Below are positions 43,888 through 52,635 of a DNA stretch of 64,000 nt, one piece after another. Origin of the DNA: Pseudoxanthomonas jiangsuensis (GTDB lineage Bacteria; Pseudomonadota; Gammaproteobacteria; Xanthomonadales; Xanthomonadaceae); assembly GCF_010093185.1 (NCBI RefSeq), contig NZ_PDWL01000022.1, positions 1-64,000 of the forward strand, in the 5' to 3' direction. A program made the translations under genes and the position numbers. The notes under the pieces are model-generated. The model made no database searches. It was not told the origin of the DNA and was given only the letters and a program-made list of their open reading frames with translations. The first letter of the stretch is position 1; the number at the start of each line of letters is the position of its first letter.

Positions 43888-45776
43888 CGGTCTTGCGCGG
43901 ACGCCGGCTCGGGGGGAACGAGTCCGTGCAGGTTAGCGTAGATGCGCGCGGCCAGCGCGGCGTTGATGCCTTCCACCCGCGCGATCTCCTCCTCGCCGGC
44001 GGCCTTGAGCCCGGCCAGGCCGCCGAAATGCCGCAGCAGGGCCGCGCGCCGGCGCGGGCCGATGCCCTCGATGTCCTCCAGCCGGCTGGTGGTGCGCGCC
44101 TTCTGCCGGCGGCCGCGGTGGCCGGTGATGGCGAAGCGGTGGGCCTCGTCGCGCACCTGCTGGATGAACTGCAGGGCCGGCGAGGCCGCGCCGGGACGGA
44201 TTTCGCGGCCGTCGGCCAGGACCAGGGTCTCGTCGCCGGCGCGGCGCTGTTCGCCCTTGGACACGCCGACCAGCAGCACGCCCTCCACCCCCAGGTCGGC
44301 CAGGGCCTCGCGCGCCTGCGCCAGCTGCCCGGCGCCGCCGTCGATCAGCAGCACGTCCGGCAGCACCGCATTGCGGGCGGTGGCCGGCGTCTGCGCCTCG
44401 GCGGCGCCGGCCTCCAGCGCGCGGCGGAAGCGCCGCTCCACCGCCTGGCGCATGGCCGCGTAGTCGTCGCCCGGCTCGATCCCGGCGATGTTGTAGCGCC
44501 GGTACTGGTTGCGCACCGGCCCGGCCGGGTCGAACACCACGCACGAGGCCACCGTGGCCTCGCCCAGGGTGTGGCTGATGTCGAAGCACTCGATCCGCGC
44601 CGGCGGCTCGGCCAAACCGAGCAGGTCGCGCAGGCCCTCGGCGCGCGCCTGCTGGGCGCCGCGGCTGGCCAGTTCGGTGGCCAGCGCCAGCTGGGCGTTG
44701 CGCCGCGCCAGGTCGAGGTAGCCGGCGCGCTCGCCACGCACGCTGGACTTGAGCGCCACCCTGCGCCCGGCGGCCTCGGCCAGGGCCAGTTCGATCAGCC
44801 CGGCGTCGGGGATCGCGCGGTCGAGCACGATCTCGGCCGGCGGCGGCTGTTCGGCGTAGTACTGGGAGACGAACGCGGCCAGCACCTCCTCGGCGTTCTC
44901 CTCGCCGTTGGTGCGCGGGAAGAACGCGCGCGTGCCCAGGTTGCGGCCGTCGCGGAACGCCAGCAACAGCACGCAGGCCTGGCTGCCCTGCATGGCGCAG
45001 GCCAGCACGTCGAGGTTGGCGGCGTGGCCGTCCACGTACTGGCGCGCCTGCAACCCGCGCAGGGTCGCCAGCAGGTCGCGCAGGCGCGCGGCCTGCTCGA
45101 ACTCCAGCCGGGCGCTGGCCGCCTCCATCGCCGCCGCCAGCTCCTCGCCCAGCTCGTCGCTGCGCCCTTCCAGGAACAGCGAGGCGCGGCGCACCGACTC
45201 GGCGTATTCGTCGGCCGCCACCAGGTCCACGCACGGCGCGCTGCAGCGGCCGATCTGGTACTGCAGGCAGGGCCGGCTGCGGTTGCGGAACACGCTGTCC
45301 TCGCAGCTGCGCAGGCGGAACAGCTTGAACATCAGGTCCATGGTCTCGCGCACCGCGCCGGCGCTGGCATAGGGCCCGAAGTAGCGGCCCGGCAGCGCGC
45401 GCGGGCCGCGGTGGAAGGCCAACCGCGGCCACGCCTCCTGGGTCAGCAGCACGTACGGATAGCTCTTGTCGTCGCGCAGGGAGACGTTGTAGCGCGGCGC
45501 CAGCGACTTGATCAGCTGGTTTTCCAGCAGAAGCGCCTCGGCCTCGGTGCGGGTGACCGTGACCTCCATCCGCGCGATCTGCGCCACCATCGAGTGGATG
45601 CGCGCGGTCCTGGGCGCGTTGTTGAAGTAGCTGGCCACCCGGCGCTTGAGCGCGCCGGCCTTGCCCACGTACAGCAGGCTGCCGTCGGCCGCGTACATGC
45701 GGTAGACGCCGGGCGCGGTGCTCAGCTGGGCGACGAAGGCCTTGCCGTCGAACGGTGCGGGTACTGCCGAAGCCAT
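43884..45776 (-). CDS. uvrC: UvrC excinuclease subunit
   Basis: UvrC makes both incisions in nucleotide excision repair. The 630-residue protein has an N-terminal GIY-YIG domain (PGVYRMYAADGSLLYVGKA), the Cys cluster CLQYQIGRCSAPC, a UVR segment, and the RNase H-like C-terminal nuclease (ECFDISHTLGEATVASCVVF, LLIDGGAGQL). It ends in a helix-hairpin-helix pair (IEGIGPRRRAALLRHFGG). The start at 45776 overlaps the stop of the NHL-protein gene; the longer upstream frame is out of phase with real coding there. Length is as expected (about 610-630). Confidence 0.95.
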   Translation of the reverse strand: MASAVPAPFDGKAFVAQLSTAPGVYRMYAADGSLLYVGKAGALKRRVASYFNNAPRTARIHSMVAQIARMEVTVTRTEAEALLLENQLIKSLAPRYNVSLRDDKSYPYVLLTQEAWPRLAFHRGPRALPGRYFGPYASAGAVRETMDLMFKLFRLRSCEDSVFRNRSRPCLQYQIGRCSAPCVDLVAADEYAESVRRASLFLEGRSDELGEELAAAMEAASARLEFEQAARLRDLLATLRGLQARQYVDGHAANLDVLACAMQGSQACVLLLAFRDGRNLGTRAFFPRTNGEENAEEVLAAFVSQYYAEQPPPAEIVLDRAIPDAGLIELALAEAAGRRVALKSSVRGERAGYLDLARRNAQLALATELASRGAQQARAEGLRDLLGLAEPPARIECFDISHTLGEATVASCVVFDPAGPVRNQYRRYNIAGIEPGDDYAAMRQAVERRFRRALEAGAAEAQTPATARNAVLPDVLLIDGGAGQLAQAREALADLGVEGVLLVGVSKGEQRRAGDETLVLADGREIRPGAASPALQFIQQVRDEAHRFAITGHRGRRQKARTTSRLEDIEGIGPRRRAALLRHFGGLAGLKAAGEEEIARVEGINAALAARIYANLHGLVPPEPASAQDR

Positions 45777-47191
45777 CACTCGCCGATGGGCACGTCGCCC
45801 AGCTCTCCGGTGGCGATGTCGTAGCGCAGGATGCCGTGGGCGTCGGTCTCGGCGATCCACACCGCGCCGGCCGCCACCGACAGCCCGGTCGGCCCGTGCA
45901 GGCGCCGCGGCAGGGTCACCGTGGCCAGCTCGCCGCCGCCCAGGCGCAGGGTGCGCAGGCTGCCGTTGCCGCTGTCGGCGATCCACAGCAGGGGCGCATC
46001 GGCGCTCAGGGCGATGCCCTGCGGGTGCTGCAGGCGGGCGCTGGCGCGCGGGCCGTCGGCGTCGCCCGACTCCCACAGCCCCTGACCGACCAGGGTCTGG
46101 ACCAGTTCGGTGCGCAGCTGCAGGGAACGCACGGCCGAGCCGAGCGCATCGCACACGTACAGCTGCTGCTGCACCGCCGCCAGCGCCACCGGCTGGGCGA
46201 AGGCGGCCATGCTGCGGGCGTTGCCGTCGCGCAGCTCCAGCTGCCCGGTGCCGGCGCGCAGCAGCAGTTCGCCGCGACCCAGGTCGTAGCTCCAGATCCG
46301 GTTGTCGCCGGCGCCGGCGATGTGGACCTGGTTGCCGAGCGCCGCCAGCCCCAGCGGCCGGTTGAGCGGGGTACGCGCGTGCGCGGCCACCGGGCCTTCG
46401 ACCGGATCGCCGGCGCGACCGTTGCCGCACAGGGTGTCGACCATGCCGGTGAGCAGGTTGATCCGGCGCAGGGCGTGGTTGCCGGTGTCGGCCACGTACA
46501 GCGCCTCGCGCTCCAGGGCCAGGGCCTGCGGCCGGCTGAACGCGGCCTGGTCCGGCGGGCCATCGATGAGGTCGGCGGTGCCCAGGCCGAACTGGCGCAG
46601 GATCCGGCCGCCGTGGCTGCATTCCAGGATCCGGTGGTGGCCGCTGTCGGCCACGAACAGGCGCTCGGCCGTGGCCAGCACCGCGGCCGGAAAGCGCAGG
46701 GCCAGGCGCGGCTCGGGCATGGTCTCGGCCACCCGCAGGTCCTCCTCCAGCGGCGGCGGCAGGCCCTCGCACAGGGCGAACAGGGCCCGCTCCAGGTCGC
46801 CGCCCAGGCCGGTGATGCGCTCGCGCTCGCGGCCGTCGGCGTCGACCAGCAAAAGGGTCGGCCAGGCCTGGATGCCGTAGCGCTGCCAGGCCGCCCAGTC
46901 CGCGTCCAGCAGCACCGGGAACGAAAGCCCCTGCCGGCGCAGCAGCTTGAGCGAGCGCTGGCCCTGGCGCTCGCTGTCGAAGCGTGGCACCTGCACCACC
47001 AGCACCTGGATCCGGCCGGGGTTGCGGGCCTGCCACAGCGCCAGCTCGGCCAGGCGCTGGGCGCACCAGGCCGAGGCCGCGTTGACGAAGGCCAGCACGA
47101 CCGGGCGGCCATGGAGTTCATGGAGGGAGGCGGCGGGGGCGTTCAGCCACTCCAGCCCGCCGGGCAGTTCCTGCAAGGTCGCCGCGCTCAT
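45776..47191 (-). CDS. Thioredoxin-like/NHL-repeat protein (NHLRC2-like)
   Basis: The 471-residue protein has an N-terminal thioredoxin-like domain (RPVVLAFVNAASAWCAQRLAEL, then WPTLLLVDADGRE) in which the second Cys of CxxC is missing (WCAQR). A six-bladed NHL propeller follows, with repeated LFVADSGHHRI, LYVADTGNHAL and WIADSGNGSL units. The same architecture occurs in animal NHLRC2. No signal peptide is seen, so it is cytosolic. The function is unknown; the loss of the CxxC partner argues against classical disulphide exchange. The start at 47191 follows the phosphatase stop closely. Confidence 0.82.
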   Translation of the reverse strand: MSAATLQELPGGLEWLNAPAASLHELHGRPVVLAFVNAASAWCAQRLAELALWQARNPGRIQVLVVQVPRFDSERQGQRSLKLLRRQGLSFPVLLDADWAAWQRYGIQAWPTLLLVDADGRERERITGLGGDLERALFALCEGLPPPLEEDLRVAETMPEPRLALRFPAAVLATAERLFVADSGHHRILECSHGGRILRQFGLGTADLIDGPPDQAAFSRPQALALEREALYVADTGNHALRRINLLTGMVDTLCGNGRAGDPVEGPVAAHARTPLNRPLGLAALGNQVHIAGAGDNRIWSYDLGRGELLLRAGTGQLELRDGNARSMAAFAQPVALAAVQQQLYVCDALGSAVRSLQLRTELVQTLVGQGLWESGDADGPRASARLQHPQGIALSADAPLLWIADSGNGSLRTLRLGGGELATVTLPRRLHGPTGLSVAAGAVWIAETDAHGILRYDIATGELGDVPIGE

Positions 47192-47198
47192 GCCGCGA

Positions 47199-47692
47199 TT
47201 ATGCCGGAGCCGGCGCCGGCCGCAGCAGCCGCGCCACCACCGCCCGTGCGGCCGCATCGACCAGTCGCCAGACGTCCTGGAAATGCGCCTCGCCGCCGTA
47301 GTACGGGTCGGGCACCTCGCCGCCGGGCGCCAGCGCCGCCACCTCCCGGCCGGCCCAGTCCAGCAGCAGCGCCGCCCTGCCCTCCAGGCCCGGCGGCGCC
47401 AGCCGGCGCACGTCGCGCAGGTTGTCGGCGTCGGCGCACAGCAGCCAGTCGAAGTCGTGGAAGTCACCTGCGCGCAGCTGGCGCGCGCGCAGGCCGCCGA
47501 TGTCCACGCCGTGGCCACGGGCGCAGGCGATCGCGCGCCGGTCCGGCGGCTCGCCGGCGTGCCAGCCGCCGGTGCCGGCCGAATCCACCTCCACCCGCCC
47601 GGCCAGCGGCGAGGCCTCGATCCGCGCCCGCAGGGCGCCCTCGGCCAGCGGCGACCGGCAGATGTTGCCCAGGCACACCACCAGCAGCCGGG

Positions 47693-47696
<4 letters not shown>
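47199..47696 (-). CDS. Low-molecular-weight protein-tyrosine phosphatase
   Basis: It removes phosphate from tyrosine. The 165-residue protein has the P-loop [15 protein letters not shown] (C-x4-C-R-S, residues 6-20) and the general-acid loop EVPDPYYGG near residue 131, both intact. The start at 47696 overlaps the kdsB stop by 4 bases. LMW phosphatases in operons with envelope genes often balance tyrosine kinases of polysaccharide export, but no such kinase is nearby. Confidence 0.9.
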
Positions 47697-48472
<776 letters not shown>

Positions 48473-48501
48473 GGAGATCTCCGAACGTTGGAAGGCAGGC
48501 G

Positions 48502-49533
48502 TCAGCCCGGGCGGCCGATCCGGTCCAGCAGGGCCACCCAGAATGCCGCCGGCAACTCCGCGTCCACCGGCACCGCGAAGCAGCGCGCGTCGGCGAAGGC
48601 CGCGCACTTGACCGCGTCCTTCTCGGTCATCAGCACCGGCAGGTCGTTGCCGAAGTCCAGGTCAGCCGCGGCATAGGCATGGTGATCGGCGAAGGCGTGC
48701 GGCACCACCCCGATCCCGGCCGCGCGCAGCGCATCGAAAAAGCGCTGCGGATTGCCGATCCCGGCCCCCGCGTGCCCCCGCTGCCCGGCGAAGGAGGCCA
48801 GCGGCCGTGGCCGGCCGCCCGCCAGCGGCAGCGCATGTTGCGAGAGCAGCCGCATCGGCCATTCGCCGAAGCCGGTCCCGGGCACCGTGCCCTCTGCCTG
48901 AGGCCCCTGCGCCGGGCCGCCATGACCCAGGTTCACCACCCGGAAATCGCAACAACGCCCGCGGGCCGGCGGCTCGCGCAGGGGCCCGGCTGGCATCATC
49001 CGGCCGTTGCCGTAGCGGCGCGCGCCGTCGATCACTTCGATTTCCAGGTCGCGGCCGAGGCGGTAGTGCTGCAAGCCGTCGTCGCAGACCACGATGTCGC
49101 AACCGGCCTCGGCCAGTGCGCGCGCGGCGGCGGCGCGGTCGGCGTCCACCCGCACCGGCACCGCCAGCCGGTGCGCGATCAGCACCGGCTCGTCGCCACC
49201 CTCGGCCGGCGCGGTCTCGGCGGTGACCCAGCGCGGCGTGCGCGGATCCTGGCGGCCATAGCCGCGGCTGGCCACGCCCGGTCGCCAGCCGGCCTGGCGC
49301 AGCTTCTCGACCAGGGCCAGGGTCAGCGGGGTCTTGCCGGCACCGCCGGCGGCCAGGTTGCCGACCACGATCACCGGCACCGGCACCCGTCGCGTGCGCA
49401 GCCAGCCGGTACGGTAGAGCCTGCGCCGCAACCGGCCGAGGCCGGCATACACCGGCGCCAGCAGGCGCGCCCAGACCGGCACCGGCGCATCGCCGAACCA
49501 CCAGGCCGGCGTCTTCGGGGCTGACTTGCTCAT
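48502..49533 (-). CDS. lpxK: Tetraacyldisaccharide 4'-kinase
   Basis: It phosphorylates the lipid A precursor at the 4' position on the cytosolic side of the inner membrane. The 343-residue protein has the Walker A-like [17 protein letters not shown] (about residues 58-74), [23 protein letters not shown] (catalytic Asp region) and [10 protein letters not shown]. The start at 49533 (MSKSAPK) follows the msbA stop by 52 bases. All expected motifs are intact. Confidence 0.95.
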   Translation of the reverse strand: MSKSAPKTPAWWFGDAPVPVWARLLAPVYAGLGRLRRRLYRTGWLRTRRVPVPVIVVGNLAAGGAGKTPLTLALVEKLRQAGWRPGVASRGYGRQDPRTPRWVTAETAPAEGGDEPVLIAHRLAVPVRVDADRAAAARALAEAGCDIVVCDDGLQHYRLGRDLEIEVIDGARRYGNGRMMPAGPLREPPARGRCCDFRVVNLGHGGPAQGPQAEGTVPGTGFGEWPMRLLSQHALPLAGGRPRPLASFAGQRGHAGAGIGNPQRFFDALRAAGIGVVPHAFADHHAYAAADLDFGNDLPVLMTEKDAVKCAAFADARCFAVPVDAELPAAFWVALLDRIGRPG

Positions 49534-49585
49534 CTCGTTCGACCTGTCGCGTCCCGGCCTTGCCGCACCCTGCCCGTCGGTCCTT

Positions 49586-51334
49586 TCATCCGGCCCGGCG
49601 CTCACGGAACTGCAGGCTGTGCAGGTGCGCGTACACGCCCCCGGTGGCGAGCAGTTCGGCATGGCTGCCCTGCTCCACCATCCGCCCCTGGTCGAGCACC
49701 AGCACCTGGTCGGCATGCTCGATGGTCGACAGGCGGTGGGCGATCACCAGGGTAGTACGCTCGGGCATCAGCCGCTGCAAGGCGTCCTGGACCAGGCGCT
49801 CGGACTCGTTGTCCAGCGCGGCGGTGGCCTCGTCCAGGATCAGGATCGGCGCATCGCGCAGGATCGCCCGGGCGATCGCCAGGCGCTGGCGCTGGCCGCC
49901 GGACAGCAGCGCGCCGTTCTCGCCGATATGGGTGTCCAGACCCTGCGGCAGGCGCTCGATGAACTCCCAGGCGTTGGCCGCCTCGGCCGCGGCGCGGATC
50001 GCTTCGCGGTCGGCCGGCGCGCCGTAGGCGATGTTGGCCGCCACGGTATCGTCGAACAGCATCACCTTCTGCCCGACCAGGGCGATCTGCCGGCGCAGGT
50101 CGGCGATCCGGTAGGCGTCCAGGTCCACCCCGTCCAGGGTGACCCGGCCGCTGCTGGGCTCGTAGAAGCGCGGCACCAGCCGCACCAGGCTGGTCTTGCC
50201 GCTGCCCGAGCGGCCGACGATGGCGGTGACCGTGCCCGGCCGCGCGCTGAAGCTGATGTCGTCCAGGGCGAAGCCCGGCTGGTCGCGGTAGCGCAGGCTG
50301 ACGTGCTCGAACACCAGTTCGCCGCGGGCGCGCTGCAACGGCCGGGTGCCGCGGTCGGCCTCCTCCTCGCTGTCCAGGATCGCGAACAGCCGCTCGGCCG
50401 CGGCCACCCCGCGCGAGACCGCGGTCTGCACGCTGGTCACCCGCCGCAGCGAAGGAATGATCGCCATCATCGCGGTCATCAGCATCACGAAGTCGCCCGC
50501 GTCCAGCCGGCCCTGCAACGCCTCGCGCGCGGCCACCCAGACGATCGCCGCCAACGCCAGCGCCGCCAGCAGCTGGACCATGGCCGATGCGCCGGCGCGG
50601 GTGCTCTCGACCTTCATGTTCAGGCCGAGGATGCGGTTGGCCAGGCTGCCATAGCGGGCGATCTCCAGCGCCTGGGTGCCGTGCACCTTGACGTCCTGCT
50701 GCGCCGCCAGCGACTGCTCGGCGGCCTGCGCCATCCGCCCCATGCCGTCCTGGATGCCGCCGCTGATCCGGCGGTAGCGCCGGCCCACGTACCACACGAT
50801 CACCCCGATCAACGGCGTGATCAGCAGCATCGCGAAGGTCACCTTGACGCTGGCCCACAGCATCAACCCGAGCAGGCCGACGATGGTCAGGCTGTCGGTG
50901 ACGAGGGTCTTGAGCGCCTCGGCGCTGGCCTGGGTGACCTGCTCGGTGTCGAAGTTGAGCCGGCTGACCATCACCGGGGTGGATTCGGCATCGAAATGGG
51001 TCGAGGGCAGCCGCAGGTACTTGCTCAGCACCCGCTCGCGCAGGTCGCGGACCACGCTGCGGCCGCTGCGGGCCATGCCGTAGTCGGTGACGAAGGTGGC
51101 CAGGCTGCGCAGCACGAACAGGCCGACGATCGCCAGCGGCAGGAACACCGCATCCTCGGCGCTGGGCCGGACGAAATTGTTGGTCAGCGGCTTCATCAGC
51201 CGCACGAAACTGGCGCCGGCGATCGCCTCCACCGCCATCCCGACCAGGGCCGCGGCCAAGAACGGCCAGTACGGCCGGGTGTAGCCCAGCAGGCGGCGGT
51301 AGATCGGCCAGGCAGGCGGCTGCTTGCCGCTCAA
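49586..51334 (-). CDS. msbA: Lipid A/phospholipid flippase MsbA (ABC exporter), TTG start
   Basis: MsbA flips lipid A-core across the inner membrane. The 582-residue protein has six membrane helices, then an ATPase domain with Walker [11 protein letters not shown]-loop VGQKVMLF, signature LSGGQRQR, Walker [13 protein letters not shown] and the His switch IAHR. No ATG lies in the expected window. A TTG at 51334 overlaps the exbD stop (TTGA), is in frame, and gives exactly the family length. The longer open frame upstream is antisense-type noise within exbD/exbB. Confidence 0.93.
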   Translation of the reverse strand: MSGKQPPAWPIYRRLLGYTRPYWPFLAAALVGMAVEAIAGASFVRLMKPLTNNFVRPSAEDAVFLPLAIVGLFVLRSLATFVTDYGMARSGRSVVRDLRERVLSKYLRLPSTHFDAESTPVMVSRLNFDTEQVTQASAEALKTLVTDSLTIVGLLGLMLWASVKVTFAMLLITPLIGVIVWYVGRRYRRISGGIQDGMGRMAQAAEQSLAAQQDVKVHGTQALEIARYGSLANRILGLNMKVESTRAGASAMVQLLAALALAAIVWVAAREALQGRLDAGDFVMLMTAMMAIIPSLRRVTSVQTAVSRGVAAAERLFAILDSEEEADRGTRPLQRARGELVFEHVSLRYRDQPGFALDDISFSARPGTVTAIVGRSGSGKTSLVRLVPRFYEPSSGRVTLDGVDLDAYRIADLRRQIALVGQKVMLFDDTVAANIAYGAPADREAIRAAAEAANAWEFIERLPQGLDTHIGENGALLSGGQRQRLAIARAILRDAPILILDEATAALDNESERLVQDALQRLMPERTTLVIAHRLSTIEHADQVLVLDQGRMVEQGSHAELLATGGVYAHLHSLQFRERRAG

Positions 51335-51774
51335 GGCTGCGGCTCCGGCTGCGCCGCGGCCTGCGGCTCGGGCGCGGTGGCGATCGCGATCCGGCGGAAG
51401 CCCAGCTGGGCCAGCGCGTCCTGGGCGGTGACCACCGCCTGGTACGGGGTGCGCGCGTCGGCGCGCAGCATGACCGGCTGCTCGCGGTCGGCGCCGGCCG
51501 CCTCGGCGATCGCCTGCTTGATCGCCTCCACGTCGCTGCGCAGCACCTCGCGCTCGCCGACAAAATAGCGGCCGTCGGCATTGACCAGGATGTTGAGCGT
51601 CTTCGGCGGCGCCGGCTGCTGCGGGCTGGCCACCGGCAGCTGCAGCTGCAGGGTCGAGCGCACGTCGAAGGTGGTGGTGATCACGAAGAACACGATCAGC
51701 ACCAGCACCACGTCGATCAGCGGCACCAGGTCGATGGACGGCTCGTCGTAGGCGCGATGGTCCTGGATGCGCAT
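51331..51774 (-). CDS. exbD: ExbD/TolR-family energy transducer
   Basis: With ExbB it forms the proton-driven motor for TonB-like systems. The 147-residue protein has one N-terminal membrane helix with the key Asp in IDLVPLIDVVLVLIVFF (about residue 21), then a periplasmic domain (LNILVNADGRYFVGEREV). The Pro/Gln/Ala-rich tail ([14 protein letters not shown]) is lineage-specific. It lies in the exbB-exbD-msbA order common in Xanthomonads. The true partner TonB is not in this window. Confidence 0.9.
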   Translation of the reverse strand: MRIQDHRAYDEPSIDLVPLIDVVLVLIVFFVITTTFDVRSTLQLQLPVASPQQPAPPKTLNILVNADGRYFVGEREVLRSDVEAIKQAIAEAAGADREQPVMLRADARTPYQAVVTAQDALAQLGFRRIAIATAPEPQAAAQPEPQP

Positions 51775-51783
51775 GCCAAGGCC

Positions 51784-52479
51784 TCAGCCGCGCGCCGGAC
51801 GTGCCGGTGCGGGCGCACGCGCGGCGACCGGGCTGGCGGGCGCGGCCGCGCCACGGGTATCGAGGGCGTCGAGCAAAGCGGTCGCCTGCTCCTCCATCTC
51901 GATCACGTAGCCGGCGATGCGGCTGCGGAAATAGCGGTGGAAGATCAGCGCCGGCACCGCCACGATCATGCCCGTGGCCGTACACACCAGTGCCTTGCCG
52001 ATGCCGCCGGCCAGCTGGTTCACGTCGCCCAGGCCATGGTCGAGGATGCCCAGGAACATCTGGATCATGCCCACCACCGTGCCCAGCAGGCCCAGCAGGG
52101 GCCCGGCCGAGGCGATCGTGCCCAGCGCGCTGAGGAACTTCTCCATCCGGAACACCAGGTGGCGGCCGGTATCCTCCAGCCGCTCGCGGATCAGCTCGCG
52201 CGAGCGGTGGCGCACGTCCAGCGCGGCGGCCAGCAAGGCCCCCAGCGGCGAGTTGCGGCGCAAGGACTCGATATGGGCCGGGTCCAGTTCGCCGCGCGCG
52301 GCCCAGTTGCGGACCTCCTCGCCCAGGCGCGGCGGCATGACCTCGACCCGGCGCAGGCTCCACAACCGTTCCAAGATGATGCCCAGGGCCACCAGCCCCA
52401 GCAGGATCAACGGCAGCATCGGCCATCCACCGGCCTTGACCAGCTCCCACACCTGAACCACCTCCGGCCCCGGGGCCAT
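51784..52479 (-). CDS. exbB: ExbB/TolQ/MotA-family proton channel
   Basis: The 231-residue protein has three membrane helices (about residues 14-35, 120-145 and 155-180) and the typical SAGPLLGLLGTVVGMIQMFLG and ALVCTATGMIVAVPALIFHRYF segments. It starts at 52479 (MAPGPEVV); the longer frame is unlikely. The stop is 9 bases from the exbD start. The C-terminal tail is Ala/Pro-rich and probably cytosolic. Confidence 0.9.
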   Translation of the reverse strand: MAPGPEVVQVWELVKAGGWPMLPLILLGLVALGIILERLWSLRRVEVMPPRLGEEVRNWAARGELDPAHIESLRRNSPLGALLAAALDVRHRSRELIRERLEDTGRHLVFRMEKFLSALGTIASAGPLLGLLGTVVGMIQMFLGILDHGLGDVNQLAGGIGKALVCTATGMIVAVPALIFHRYFRSRIAGYVIEMEEQATALLDALDTRGAAAPASPVAARAPAPARPARG

Positions 52480-52635
52480 TCCACGAACCCTAAGGATGAC
52501 GGCAAACGCCCGCCCGGCGCCAGCCCGGACCGGCGGGAGCGCGGCGTGGCGCACGCTCCAGGGGATTTCCGCGTTCGGCGAATGGCCATTCCCCATGCAA
52601 CGGCGGTCTGCCTCCGAAGTCGCGCAATCCGATGC

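Noticed and set aside
43884..47066. uvrC as a 1060-residue protein fused to upstream sequence
   Set aside because: The part above 45776 is an out-of-frame reading of the NHL-protein gene; the family start at 45776 gives normal UvrC length.
49586..52450. MsbA as a 954-residue protein
   Set aside because: The extra N-terminus is a shifted reading of exbB and exbD; the TTG at 51334 gives the proper length.
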